64,000 nucleotides of DNA, taken from contig NZ_CP101751.1 in NCBI RefSeq assembly GCF_024496085.1, positions 3,100,001 through 3,164,000 of the forward strand, read 5' to 3'. Of this stretch, positions 35,753-43,566 are shown in pieces. The translations under genes and the position numbers were made by a program. The notes under the pieces are model-generated. The model was not told the origin of the DNA. It saw nothing but the letters and a program-made list of their open reading frames with translations, and did no database searches. The stretch comes from Flavobacterium cerinum (GTDB lineage Bacteria > Bacteroidota > Bacteroidia > Flavobacteriales > Flavobacteriaceae). The stretch's first letter is position 1; each line of letters starts with the position of its first letter.

Positions 35753-36307
35753 TTAGTTTTTTATTTTACCATTTTCAAAATTTTGAACATCAATCCGATT
35801 GCCGTCTATGTCATATGAATTCAGGCTTCCGGTTCCTTTTTTTAAAGTGCCTTTTTCTAAGGGATTTCCCTTTCCGTCATAACAGGAAAAAATTTCCATT
35901 AAATTTCCGTCTTCATAAAGCCTTTCGGTGTAGAGATTACCATTAGAATGATACCAGATCCACTTCCCGATCATTTTACCGGATGCTAAATTTCCTACTC
36001 CTTCTTTATTTCCGTTATCATGATAAAAAAGCCATTGCCCATCTTGTTTTCCCTCTTTAAAATTTCCGATTTGCCGCAACGTTTCATTTTCATGATAAAT
36101 TTTCCAAATACCGGTCTCTTTATCATCTTTAAATGAACCTTTTTGGTACATTTTTCCATTTTGATGATAATATTTCCATTGCCCGTTTTTTAATTGATCA
36201 ACCATTTTTCCTTTCATTTTTAATTCTCCCGTTTCATAGAACGTTTCTGATGATTTACAGGAAATAAATAAAATGAGTGTCAAAAAGGATAGTAAATAGT
36301 TACGCAT
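35753..36307 (-). CDS. YwqK-type MORN-like repeat lipoprotein
   Basis: I take the ATG at 36307 because it begins a lipoprotein signal (MRNYLLSFLTLILFISC). 184 residues. The mature part consists of repeated units with the pattern GxWxxYHxNGxxxxxGxF (NGQWKYYHQNGKMYQKGSF, TGIWKIYHENETLRQIGNF), five in all, as in YwqK-family antitoxin/immunity proteins. In Bacteroidota such proteins are frequent and usually exported; the partner is not known. Confidence 0.8.
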   Translation of the reverse strand: MRNYLLSFLTLILFISCKSSETFYETGELKMKGKMVDQLKNGQWKYYHQNGKMYQKGSFKDDKETGIWKIYHENETLRQIGNFKEGKQDGQWLFYHDNGNKEGVGNLASGKMIGKWIWYHSNGNLYTERLYEDGNLMEIFSCYDGKGNPLEKGTLKKGTGSLNSYDIDGNRIDVQNFENGKIKN

Positions 36308-36342
36308 TGATTTTATATATTGTTTGATCATTATTACAAGCC

Positions 36343-36720
36343 TTATATTGCCATACAGCTTCCGGCTATCACTTTTAATTGATTGTCGACTATTTTCCAA
36401 ACTCGCAGATAACGAAAATTTCCTTCAAATTTTTGCCCCGACATTGTTCCTGAAATCCTGGAAGACAGAGTAACTACAACGTTTTCTCCGATTTCTTTTA
36501 TAGCTTCTATTGCTGACGTGATTTCTTCTAAAACCAGGTTTCCGGATTTGTGTGTTTCTAAATCCATTTCCTTGGTAATTACTTCGCCGCCCGGAAGAAC
36601 AAAAAGCAAATCATCATGAAGTAATTGCTCCAGGATCTCGACATCGCTTTTCTTCATCGCTTCGAGGAGTCGGTTTTCAATTTCCAGTATTTTTTGTTGG
36701 TTAAGAGTTGTTGAATTCAT
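36343..36720 (-). CDS. NTF2-like (DUF4440/SnoaL-type) protein
   Basis: Start taken at 36720 (MNSTTLNQQKILEIENRL). 125 residues. The fold pattern is that of an NTF2-like cone: an N-terminal helix, LLHDDLLFVLPGGEVITKEM, then alternating strands ending FRYLRVWKIVDNQLKVIAGS. Members act as small-molecule binding or immunity proteins; no catalytic role is evident here. Confidence 0.78.
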   Translation of the reverse strand: MNSTTLNQQKILEIENRLLEAMKKSDVEILEQLLHDDLLFVLPGGEVITKEMDLETHKSGNLVLEEITSAIEAIKEIGENVVVTLSSRISGTMSGQKFEGNFRYLRVWKIVDNQLKVIAGSCMAI

Positions 36721-36730
36721 AAGTAAATTT

Positions 36731-37186
36731 TTAGCCGTTTTTTTTAATTTCGTCCGTATATTCACTAATAAAATAATTGTCTCTTTTAATTACATATCCA
36801 TTAATGATATAATCACCTTCACATTGAGAGAATGCATAAATTTTATCATTTTGCTTTTTTATGGTAATAAATTCAGCCCATTTTTCACGTTCAAACCTAT
36901 AATCATCACTAATTTTCTCTAGCTTTTTTTCGACTGTGCTCTTTAATGTCAAGAATTCATTTTCAGATAATTCAAATTTTAAATCACTCTCTTTTATATT
37001 TGAAATTCCCCAATGACCTTCTGTTTTTCCGTGATCCTGCTTCCGTAAATAAATTTCGCAACTCGGACACCTAGCTTTGTAAGTAATTCTGTCAGCTTGA
37101 GGTTTTCCGTCCTTATCTCTCATTCTTGCCCGACGAATTATTTGTTTTTCTTCCAATTGATAATTACAAATTATACAAATATCCAT
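36731..37186 (-). CDS. small zinc-ribbon-like protein, unknown
   Basis: 151 residues. Two Cys pairs, CIIC near residues 4-7 and CPSC near 39-42, should bind one zinc. The rest is mixed alpha/beta (YAFSQCEGDYIINGYVIKRD). It ends about 10 bases before the NTF2-like gene, so they may share a transcript. Confidence 0.6.
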   Translation of the reverse strand: MDICIICNYQLEEKQIIRRARMRDKDGKPQADRITYKARCPSCEIYLRKQDHGKTEGHWGISNIKESDLKFELSENEFLTLKSTVEKKLEKISDDYRFEREKWAEFITIKKQNDKIYAFSQCEGDYIINGYVIKRDNYFISEYTDEIKKNG

Positions 37187-37207
37187 ATCATTTATTTTTA
37201 AATATTG

Positions 37208-37229
37208 GCTAACGCTCCGTTACAAGCTC
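37208..37229 (-). repeat. cassette boundary with CGTTAGC box
   Basis: The minus strand reads CTTGTAACGGAGCGTTAGCC, a short inverted repeat (TAACG/CGTTA) and a CGTTAGC end directly before the next gene. ACTTGTAACGGCGCTAC near 42.27 kb is a relative. Confidence 0.4.
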
Positions 37230-37234
37230 TTTTC

Positions 37235-37720
37235 TTAGTTATTAATATTGGTAAGTTGTCTAAGCCTGTCCGGCATTATATGCCCGGTTGCTATTAAGAT
37301 TCCATGATGATTAATACATAATAGCCAATCATATTTCTTTGAGACAATATAAAGTTCGTCTATATAGGATGATTGTTCAGTAATTATCTGAATAGGCTTG
37401 ATCTGCCCTTGATAAAACCAAAATTTGTTCATCTCATTTACTGTCTCGTTAACGAAAAACCAAACACTCTCCTTACTGTCTATAAGTTTATCCAAATACA
37501 CATAAGGATATTGTTCAATCGAAATAGAATATGTTTCAAGTTTAAAATAGTTCCAAAGCCAAACAGGTCTCGATTTATGGTGCGTCAGTTTACAAAATGT
37601 CTGGTAAATTTTGTCCTCAACCTCTTGCCATTCATTTAGTCCTAAAGACCGGAATTGATTCTCCTTAAACTCAAAGTCTTTACTTATTGTTTCAATTTCT
37701 TTCCGTAAATCAGTCCACAT
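37235..37720 (-). CDS. soluble protein of unknown function
   Basis: Start taken at 37720 (MWTDLRKEIETISKDFEF). 161 residues, Trp/Tyr-rich, with SRPVWLWNYFKLETYSISIE and a C-terminal KYDWLLCINHHGILIATG. No family was recognised; the plan resembles small immunity-type proteins. Confidence 0.58.
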   Translation of the reverse strand: MWTDLRKEIETISKDFEFKENQFRSLGLNEWQEVEDKIYQTFCKLTHHKSRPVWLWNYFKLETYSISIEQYPYVYLDKLIDSKESVWFFVNETVNEMNKFWFYQGQIKPIQIITEQSSYIDELYIVSKKYDWLLCINHHGILIATGHIMPDRLRQLTNINN

Positions 37721-37783
37721 AATTTTTATTTTTAACAGAAAAAAATAAACCAACAATTACATAAATCATTGTTAGCAGTAGTT

Positions 37784-38368
37784 CTAATTATAATATTCCG
37801 TTATTTTAACAATAGTCTTTTTCTCTTTTTCTAAAATCTGAATGCCTCCATAAATTATATTATCTTCAGGATCATCATCTTCAAATTCTAACAGAACGGA
37901 TGCATCATCATTATCAACTCGTTTGAATTTACCTTCAACTAATTTTTGGCAATAATTGTCAAATTTAAACTTACAGGCTACATCATTAATTTTTTTTAAC
38001 AGCGTACTGTCTGTTTCTTTATTAGGATAAAGAGCTGTGCTAATTTCTACAGAACTGACAAAATGATAACAACCACCTTGATATAAAGTTAAAGTATCTC
38101 CGTTATAGGCGACTATTGCTCTGTTATTTTTCGGATCCCAAACATATTTTTTGATACCAAGTTCATCTAGCCATTCTTTGGTTACTACTTTGTAATTATC
38201 ATCAAATATACAATCCGAATTGCTTTTCTCTTTACTGCTTTCTTCTACTTTAGAAACTGTATCCGATTTGCTATTTTTATTAATTTTATTATTATTTGAT
38301 TGCGTCTTTTTCTCCGTACAAGAAAGCGTTATAATGAATAGTAATAGATAGTAAATTGTTTGTCTCAT
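37784..38368 (-). CDS. lipoprotein of unknown function
   Basis: 194 residues. Signal MRQTIYYLLLFIITLSC (Cys 17), a polar low-complexity linker (Asn/Lys/Ser, residues 18-50), then a compact domain with three Cys. Unrecognised. The gap to the next gene carries GCTAACAATG and ATTGTTGG, a short hairpin. Confidence 0.64.
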   Translation of the reverse strand: MRQTIYYLLLFIITLSCTEKKTQSNNNKINKNSKSDTVSKVEESSKEKSNSDCIFDDNYKVVTKEWLDELGIKKYVWDPKNNRAIVAYNGDTLTLYQGGCYHFVSSVEISTALYPNKETDSTLLKKINDVACKFKFDNYCQKLVEGKFKRVDNDDASVLLEFEDDDPEDNIIYGGIQILEKEKKTIVKITEYYN

Positions 38369-38424
38369 AAAATTATTATTAACTTTAACATTTTTAATAC
38401 GTTAACTTTTTGCTTTAAAACCAT

Positions 38425-38512
38425 TCCGTTAAGACGGAATTCAAACATATATAATTGCCCTGAACTCCCAAACTTACACTTCTGTCCGCCAAGTGTAAAA
38501 CCGGATTGCACA
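38425..38512 (-). repeat. hybrid cassette spacer with TAnnTTTG box
   Basis: The 5' side (GGTTTTACACTTGGCGGACA) resembles the spacers at 43.5 and 46.6 kb. The centre (TTTGAATTCCGTCTTAACGG) resembles those at 41-47 kb. The box here is TATGTTTG (38442-38449), still a TAnnTTTG match although it differs from the usual TATATTTG. AAGTTAACGTA follows before the next gene. Confidence 0.5.
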
Positions 38513-38514
38513 GA

Positions 38515-39177
38515 TTAGTAATTTTCCATCTGCCAGTCAAAATCTATTTTTCTGAAATCGTGATCAACATATTTGTATTGACTTACCAAAGTATTCATTT
38601 CGATATCACGTTTAGCAGGATCCAGGATAAGCCAAAGCGTTTCGTCTATTTCATTTAAGTTGTCCTTAATAAGTTTTTTTAAGTTGTTTTGCAGATAAAA
38701 ACTATAATGCAGACCGGCTGAAAAACCTTCTAACATCCCTTCGTTCGGATAAATCAGTTTATAAACCTCTTTTCTAAAAAGGAACAAATTATTATACAAC
38801 CAACTTATGTTTACAGGTCTTTCATTAATATCCTCTTTCATAAACGGATACAGTAAAATTATAGTTTCTCTGATTTTTTCAGAGAGTACTGCATTTCCAT
38901 TTTCTTCCCGGTCATGAAGGAATTCACCTTTTAATACATAATCAAGATTGGTCAATTTATTCAGATGTCTTGCTCTGTCCAGACTTTCCTTGTCACCTAC
39001 AATGGAATATTTTATTTGAACAAGCGGATTTACATACTTTTTTGTAAGTCCGAATGCATCAAGTAATGCTTCTATTTGCTCTAATCTGAGGTTTGCCGGT
39101 TTACTATTTTTATTTTGAGGAAGTGACCACAAATATTGATAGTCTAAAATTTTATATAATAAGTCTTTTGCTGTCAT
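38515..39177 (-). CDS. soluble helical protein, unknown
   Basis: 220 residues, no signal. Helical and charged (LRLEQIEALLDAFGLTKKYV, MKEDINERPVNISWLYNNLF). Unrecognised. Confidence 0.58.
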   Translation of the reverse strand: MTAKDLLYKILDYQYLWSLPQNKNSKPANLRLEQIEALLDAFGLTKKYVNPLVQIKYSIVGDKESLDRARHLNKLTNLDYVLKGEFLHDREENGNAVLSEKIRETIILLYPFMKEDINERPVNISWLYNNLFLFRKEVYKLIYPNEGMLEGFSAGLHYSFYLQNNLKKLIKDNLNEIDETLWLILDPAKRDIEMNTLVSQYKYVDHDFRKIDFDWQMENY

Positions 39178-39256
39178 TTTTTAATTTGTATATAATATTT
39201 GACGTTGCTATAAAGGTAAACTTTTGTTGTCAGCCTTGTTTTTGATTATCGTACCT

Positions 39257-39685
39257 CTATTTATATCCGTAAATTTTTAGTCCGTCTTCTGTTCTATCAT
39301 ACTCAAATTGACCCAAAAGGTTTATTATTTTTTCAAGTGTATCTAATGGTTGATCAATAATTTCAGAGGTTAATTTTTCATTTCTGTTCCAACGTTCTGT
39401 TTCATATTTGTCAGGAATCAATAGCCACTCTATTTCTTTGAACTTAAATGGTCCTAATTCGCTTACATCACCAAAACCTGTTTCATCAAATCCGCCAAAA
39501 TGGAATTTATACTTTCTGTCGGTTAATAGGAATTTAATGTATGCCGAATGGATTTTTATGTTTTCATTTTCAATTTCTGAAAATAATTTAAACCATTTTG
39601 CATTATTCATAAAGGAAGTTCGTTTTAAAATTTCCTTTTCCAACTTACTTGCATGGATTGAATAATTGTCTTTATTATTTGTCAT
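39257..39685 (-). CDS. soluble protein of unknown function
   Basis: 142 residues, no signal. Contains KYKFHFGGFDETGFGDVSEL and WLLIPDKYETERWNRNEKL. Its start overlaps the end of the upstream gene by 11 bases, so the two form one two-gene cassette. Unrecognised. Confidence 0.6.
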   Translation of the reverse strand: MTNNKDNYSIHASKLEKEILKRTSFMNNAKWFKLFSEIENENIKIHSAYIKFLLTDRKYKFHFGGFDETGFGDVSELGPFKFKEIEWLLIPDKYETERWNRNEKLTSEIIDQPLDTLEKIINLLGQFEYDRTEDGLKIYGYK

Positions 39686-40292
39686 AATACGTATACGGTT
39701 CTTTCAGGTTATATTTTTGTTTCACCTCGGTTGCCCAGGTGAAATATTCCTCTTTAAAGTTGTTAAAGTTACATGGAATACCTTTTGTCCAGTACATATC
39801 ACCGTGGACTAACAACATAGCCCAATGAAACTCTAATTCGTGGGTAATAAATTCAACGTCAGAAATTGTTCTGGGTACTTTTATCAGGTAGGAATTATTT
39901 AGTTTTTCAGTTGCTAAATCATAGTCTATCTTTCCATAGTTGACCATGATATGCTTTACAAATTCACAAAAGGAATATTGATTAAACAGTACTCCTGTTT
40001 CGTCATCTTCAATTCGAAGTCCGTCTGTGATACTTTCAGTTATTAGTTTGTCCCATACTCTCATGTCCGGACTACACCAACCTGTAACAATGTCAAGTAT
40101 ATCATAGGCGTTGTCCCGTAAAGTTTCATCATTTGAAAAGTCGATGGCTAATTGTTCCACAAGTTTTTTAGCGGTTTCCTGTTCTCCTCCTGAATCCTTA
40201 AAGTCTAATAGAATCTTTTGAATGTCTTTATTAAAACAGTCATCCTGTTCTATTTTCTCTTTTAAAATTTCTTGTAGTTCCTTGTCGGTCAT
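39675..40292 (-). CDS. soluble helical protein, unknown
   Basis: 205 residues, no signal. Helical N-terminal half (GGEQETAKKLVEQLAIDFSN) and a C-terminal half rich in aromatic residues (FHWAMLLVHGDMYWTKGIPC). Overlaps the next gene by 11 bases, indicating coupled translation. Unrecognised. Confidence 0.6.
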   Translation of the reverse strand: MTDKELQEILKEKIEQDDCFNKDIQKILLDFKDSGGEQETAKKLVEQLAIDFSNDETLRDNAYDILDIVTGWCSPDMRVWDKLITESITDGLRIEDDETGVLFNQYSFCEFVKHIMVNYGKIDYDLATEKLNNSYLIKVPRTISDVEFITHELEFHWAMLLVHGDMYWTKGIPCNFNNFKEEYFTWATEVKQKYNLKEPYTYYDK

Positions 40293-40384
40293 TTTTTTAT
40301 ATGGTGTGGTTCTAAACAGCTTAGTGAAACGGTGATATGTAAAACCGTTTTTAGCGGTAACATTTATAAATGGTAAGTTATGAG

Positions 40385-40990
40385 CTATTTAGAATATATA
40401 TTCATAATATATTTGATAAGTTGCTGTTTTTCAGAATCATTTGGTGGTACAATTTCTTGAATTTCATTAACAAATATTTTCAAAACCTTAAATTCTTTTT
40501 TGTAATCTTTATCAATTAGCTTACAACCTTTAAACTTAATTCTACCTAAATAATATTTGTTATGCTTTATTTTTTTTAAAAAGTATTTTTTATCAGTTTC
40601 ATTTAGATTACCATCATCTTGATAATGAAAATAAACCAGTCTAAAGTTAGTATTAAAATAATAGTCCAGGTCTTTTTCTTTTGTTTCAATACATTTTTCA
40701 TTTTTAAAAGAAAAAGGATATTTGTAAAATTTTAAGCCATTTGAAGTTCTAATTTTTAATTCTAACTCGTCATCTTCAACTTCTACATTTTCTTTATTAA
40801 AATGAACACTGATTTTCATATAATCAATAGGAATATAATAGTACTCATTTATTTCTTTTAACCCTTGACTTGAATTATCGATACATAATATATATCCATC
40901 ATAGCTTTCTTGAGAAAATAATGACTCTGAAAATAAAAGAAGTAATAAGAGATTAATAATTCGTAGCAACATTTTACATTTAGAATTCAT
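40385..40990 (-). CDS. secreted protein of unknown function
   Basis: 201 residues. Signal peptide (MLLRIINLLLLLLFSESLFSQ) preceded by MNSKCK; the ATG at 40972 is an equally good start. The mature part is beta-rich with paired aromatic residues. Unrecognised. The downstream gap holds ACCGCTAAAAACGGT, a small hairpin. Confidence 0.6.
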   Translation of the reverse strand: MNSKCKMLLRIINLLLLLLFSESLFSQESYDGYILCIDNSSQGLKEINEYYYIPIDYMKISVHFNKENVEVEDDELELKIRTSNGLKFYKYPFSFKNEKCIETKEKDLDYYFNTNFRLVYFHYQDDGNLNETDKKYFLKKIKHNKYYLGRIKFKGCKLIDKDYKKEFKVLKIFVNEIQEIVPPNDSEKQQLIKYIMNIYSK

Positions 40991-41030
40991 TATTTATGAA
41001 ATAGTTATTGTCTTGATAAATTTGCTACTT

Positions 41031-41139
41031 ACGTCTCTTTAGCTTTAAGAAGTTGTTTCTTTATCCCTAACCTTTCCATCACGACAGAAATCAAATATAG
41101 AAAAATACATTCAATCTCAATTTCTTAAAACCGCTGTCG
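41031..41139 (-). repeat. attC-like cassette spacer; 5' arm is coding
   Basis: The minus-strand 5' arm ACAGCGGTTTTAAGAAATTG pairs with the 3' arm CAACTTCTTAAAGC. The 5' arm encodes the last residues of the upstream protein (TAVLRN and its TGA stop). The centre has TATATTTG at 41092-41099, and the end is GACGTAAGTAGC. Confidence 0.6.
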
Positions 41140-41500
41140 TTTTTATTTTTTTATATTCCTTTTCCGTATTAATCCAATGCTTTTTACACATCCAGCTATT
41201 TATAAAATAAGAGAATTCAATACTTAATTTTCTAAAATAATTTCTTTTTTCTATCGATTTTACAATGCTTTCTTCCAGCCACTTTTCATCAAATCCTGCC
41301 CATTCACCTGCTATGTTTGATAAATTAGCTTGTAAAACCGGAAAAACTTCATATTTGTTGATATTTTTTATTTCTTCCAGACTAAACGGACTTTCTATCA
41401 TTTTTAAAGCAATTCGTTTAAAATCTTTTTGTTCAAGTTCGGTATCAAGATAGAACTCCGATAGCGCTATCCATATTGGTTTTCGTTCGCTTATATTCAT
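41117..41500 (-). CDS. soluble protein of unknown function
   Basis: Start taken at 41500 (MNISERKPIWIALSEFYL), since the six codons upstream belong to the preceding spacer (AACGTGATG). 127 residues, helical with Trp-rich ends. Its last six residues and stop are written by the 5' arm of the next spacer, so the C-terminus probably changed when the cassette formed. Unrecognised. Confidence 0.6.
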   Translation of the reverse strand: MNISERKPIWIALSEFYLDTELEQKDFKRIALKMIESPFSLEEIKNINKYEVFPVLQANLSNIAGEWAGFDEKWLEESIVKSIEKRNYFRKLSIEFSYFINSWMCKKHWINTEKEYKKIKTTAVLRN

Positions 41501-41521
41501 CACGTTATAAATGTACACTAT

Positions 41522-41612
41522 GTTCGCGGCTTTGTGTAGTAGCTCTAATTTAAGAAAAAGTAATCCAAAGCACTTGATATTCTCTTAAAAAAAACCAGCT
41601 ATTGTATATTGA
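41522..41612 (-). repeat. diverged attC-like spacer
   Basis: The minus strand starts AATAGCTGGTTTTTTTTAAG and ends CACAAAGCCGCGAACATAG. AGCTGGTTT and AAAGCCGC sit where other spacers have GCGGTTTT and AAAGCCGG. Confidence 0.4.
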
Positions 41613-41617
41613 TATAG

Positions 41618-42169
41618 TTAGTTACAGTTTCTTTTATTATCGGGGAACTCTTTTTCATTCCATTTTTCAAATACTGTATTTCCGGCGGAATCGTCACTTT
41701 TATACGAACTCCATTTAAAACTACACTTTGAGCATTCATAAATTATGTAATTATAATAGCCGTCACAGCCGAAGCCTACTTTATCCAAATGCGTTACATC
41801 AGGGATTTGATTGTATTTATATTTTATTTCGCAATCGCAAACAGCCTCTTTAAGGTTGTCTTTTTCAAGATGAAATTCTATTTCTTCTGCAATTTTTGTT
41901 AGTTGGCCGGTCAATAACATTGGATTGACTAAACTATAGAATTTCCCCATAAACGGTAATTCCGAAATCTCATTTTTGTACGATTTTATTAATTTATAGA
42001 GTTCACTAAAATTGAAATTTTCGTTTTCTGCTTCAATTTGAACTAACTTTTTAAAATCATCTAAAATCTCATTATATAATTCCGATTGTTTTAATCCGTT
42101 GTCAATTTTATTAAAACTGACCCAATCTTTTTGAATTAAGTGCAACAAAAATGCTTTTATTTTATCCAT
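41618..42169 (-). CDS. soluble protein with possible zinc site, unknown
   Basis: 183 residues, no signal. Helical N-terminal ~110 residues, then a Cys-bearing C-terminus (AVCDCEIKYKY, GFGCDGYYNYIIYECSKCSF) with two Cys-x-Cys/Cys-x2-Cys sets that could hold zinc. Unrecognised. Confidence 0.6.
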   Translation of the reverse strand: MDKIKAFLLHLIQKDWVSFNKIDNGLKQSELYNEILDDFKKLVQIEAENENFNFSELYKLIKSYKNEISELPFMGKFYSLVNPMLLTGQLTKIAEEIEFHLEKDNLKEAVCDCEIKYKYNQIPDVTHLDKVGFGCDGYYNYIIYECSKCSFKWSSYKSDDSAGNTVFEKWNEKEFPDNKRNCN

Positions 42170-42300
42170 AAGTCTTTAAAATAGTAGGATTACCATCCTG
42201 TAACTTTATAACTGTTGAAACTGAATTAGCCCAGTTGAATTAAAACGAAAATAGGAAAAAAGTAGCGCCGTTACAAGTCATTCCCCAATCTTTGATTTCT

Positions 42301-42381
42301 TTATCTATGTTCCAATACCAATAAAATTGTTAACGACAAAACCAGTCCTAAAGCGATATACGGAATGAGTGCATATTTCAT
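42301..42381 (-). CDS. possible 26-residue membrane microprotein
   Basis: A short frame coding MKYALIPYIALGLVLSLTIL then LVLEHR lies in the 265-base gap between two genes. It is one transmembrane helix with a charged end. ACAGCAA is a poor ribosome site. It could be chance, but a Met-Lys start followed by a clean helix and stop is suggestive. Confidence 0.3.
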   Translation of the reverse strand: MKYALIPYIALGLVLSLTILLVLEHR

Positions 42382-42434
42382 TTGCTGTGACTTGTTGCCA
42401 AATAACAATTTTGCAAAACTGCTGTTGGCCGTAA

Positions 42435-42875
42435 TTAGTATGTTTTTACAGGAATACCTTTTTTTGACATTTCAAATCGTTCTTCAATAAAATAATAAAT
42501 GGCATCTAATTCATAAGTGGTTAAATTTATAAAAGAAGGCATTAGTCCCCATCCTTCTTCTCTTAAATTAACTGCAATACTATCACCAAGCTTGAACATT
42601 TGGTGTGGATTTCGGGTGTATTTATATAGCCAGTTTTTTTTCCTTCTTTTTGTTATGCCTCCTAATGCAGGTGCGGTCATCACTTTATCCATTCCGATAT
42701 AATGACAAGAAGCGCAATTTTTAATGAAGAGTTTTTCACCTTTTTCAAAAGAATCATTTTGAACAACATTGGCTTTTCTAAGTGGTTTTAATTTGTCGTC
42801 ATTCGATTTTATAAAATGTGTTGTTCCCATAGCAGAGACAATAACTAACATAAAAAATATTATGCTTTTCTTCAT
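42435..42875 (-). CDS. class I cytochrome c
   Basis: 146 residues with a signal (MKKSIIFFMLVIVSAMGTTH). The haem motif CASCH is in LFIKNCASCHYIGMDKVMTA, and the axial Met is probably in GWGLMPSFINLTTYELDAIY. It is a single-haem periplasmic electron carrier. A cytochrome inside an array of unknown genes is unexpected. No oxidase lies nearby. Confidence 0.88.
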   Translation of the reverse strand: MKKSIIFFMLVIVSAMGTTHFIKSNDDKLKPLRKANVVQNDSFEKGEKLFIKNCASCHYIGMDKVMTAPALGGITKRRKKNWLYKYTRNPHQMFKLGDSIAVNLREEGWGLMPSFINLTTYELDAIYYFIEERFEMSKKGIPVKTY

Positions 42876-42949
42876 GATTCTATTTTGTAGATTTTATCTT
42901 ACAGCTTACATTCTGTTATTTTATGGTTTTGGATATTTTTGTACTCGAA

Positions 42950-43045
42950 CTATTCCGTTAGGACTGAAGTCAAATATATAAAATGGCCTTTTTAATATTG
43001 CTTAAAATCTCAATTTTACAAAACCACTGTTAACTGCTATCCTAT
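42950..43045 (-). repeat. attC-like cassette spacer with TAnnTTTG box
   Basis: The minus strand starts GTTAACAGTGGTTTTGTAAA and continues with TATATATTTGACTTCAGTCC then TAACGGAATAG. The TATATTTG box is at 42972-42979. The 3' arm is less clear than in other copies (AATGTAAGCTG near 42.9 kb). Confidence 0.5.
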
Positions 43046-43054
43046 TTCTTTCAA

Positions 43055-43405
43055 TCATATATTAAACCTATAATTTATCATTCCAGTTTTGTCAAAAGTG
43101 GGTATAAGAATTTTGGTTTCTTTTCCATTTAACTCAACTAACTTCCACTCATTTGAATTTATTAAATTCTCAAATAAGCTCTCTTTCTTTAAAAGTATAC
43201 TTTCTTTAGTTTGATCAATTTCGGAAGTATTTAGATAAAATTCCGTTAATTCAGATGAGAATTTTATGTATTCAATTATTTGGTAGGAAATTGAATTTGT
43301 TGGTTTTAATAATAAATTAAAAAGACCACAAAGGTTTGGAAAATCTCTTTCTGCATTAGTGATATTTCCAATTAAAATGTTTCCGTAGTATAATTTCGAT
43401 GTCAT
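43055..43405 (-). CDS. small soluble protein, unknown
   Basis: 116 residues, no signal. Contains FSSELTEFYLNTSEIDQTKE and a beta-rich end (ETKILIPTFDKTGMINYRFN). Unrecognised. Confidence 0.55.
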   Translation of the reverse strand: MTSKLYYGNILIGNITNAERDFPNLCGLFNLLLKPTNSISYQIIEYIKFSSELTEFYLNTSEIDQTKESILLKKESLFENLINSNEWKLVELNGKETKILIPTFDKTGMINYRFNI

Positions 43406-43439
43406 ATCAGATGTCGTTTTGGGAGCTTTCTGCTACCGT

Positions 43440-43558
43440 TTGGAGTTTAATGCAGTGCTGGATTTCAGAAAAAAGGTCAACCTGCACTGACCTAGAATAG
43501 AAGTACAAAACTCCAAGTTTGTAAGTCACCCCGCCAGACGTAAAACATGTGCTAACAG
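43440..43558 (-). repeat. second class of cassette spacer
   Basis: The minus strand begins GTTAGCACATGTTTTACGTC then TGGCGGG and ends CTCCAAACGGTAGCAG. The first 27 bases are almost identical to the spacer at 46.6 kb. CTTGGAGTTT near the start pairs with AAACTCCAA near the end. Confidence 0.55.
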
Positions 43559-43566
43559 TGATATTT

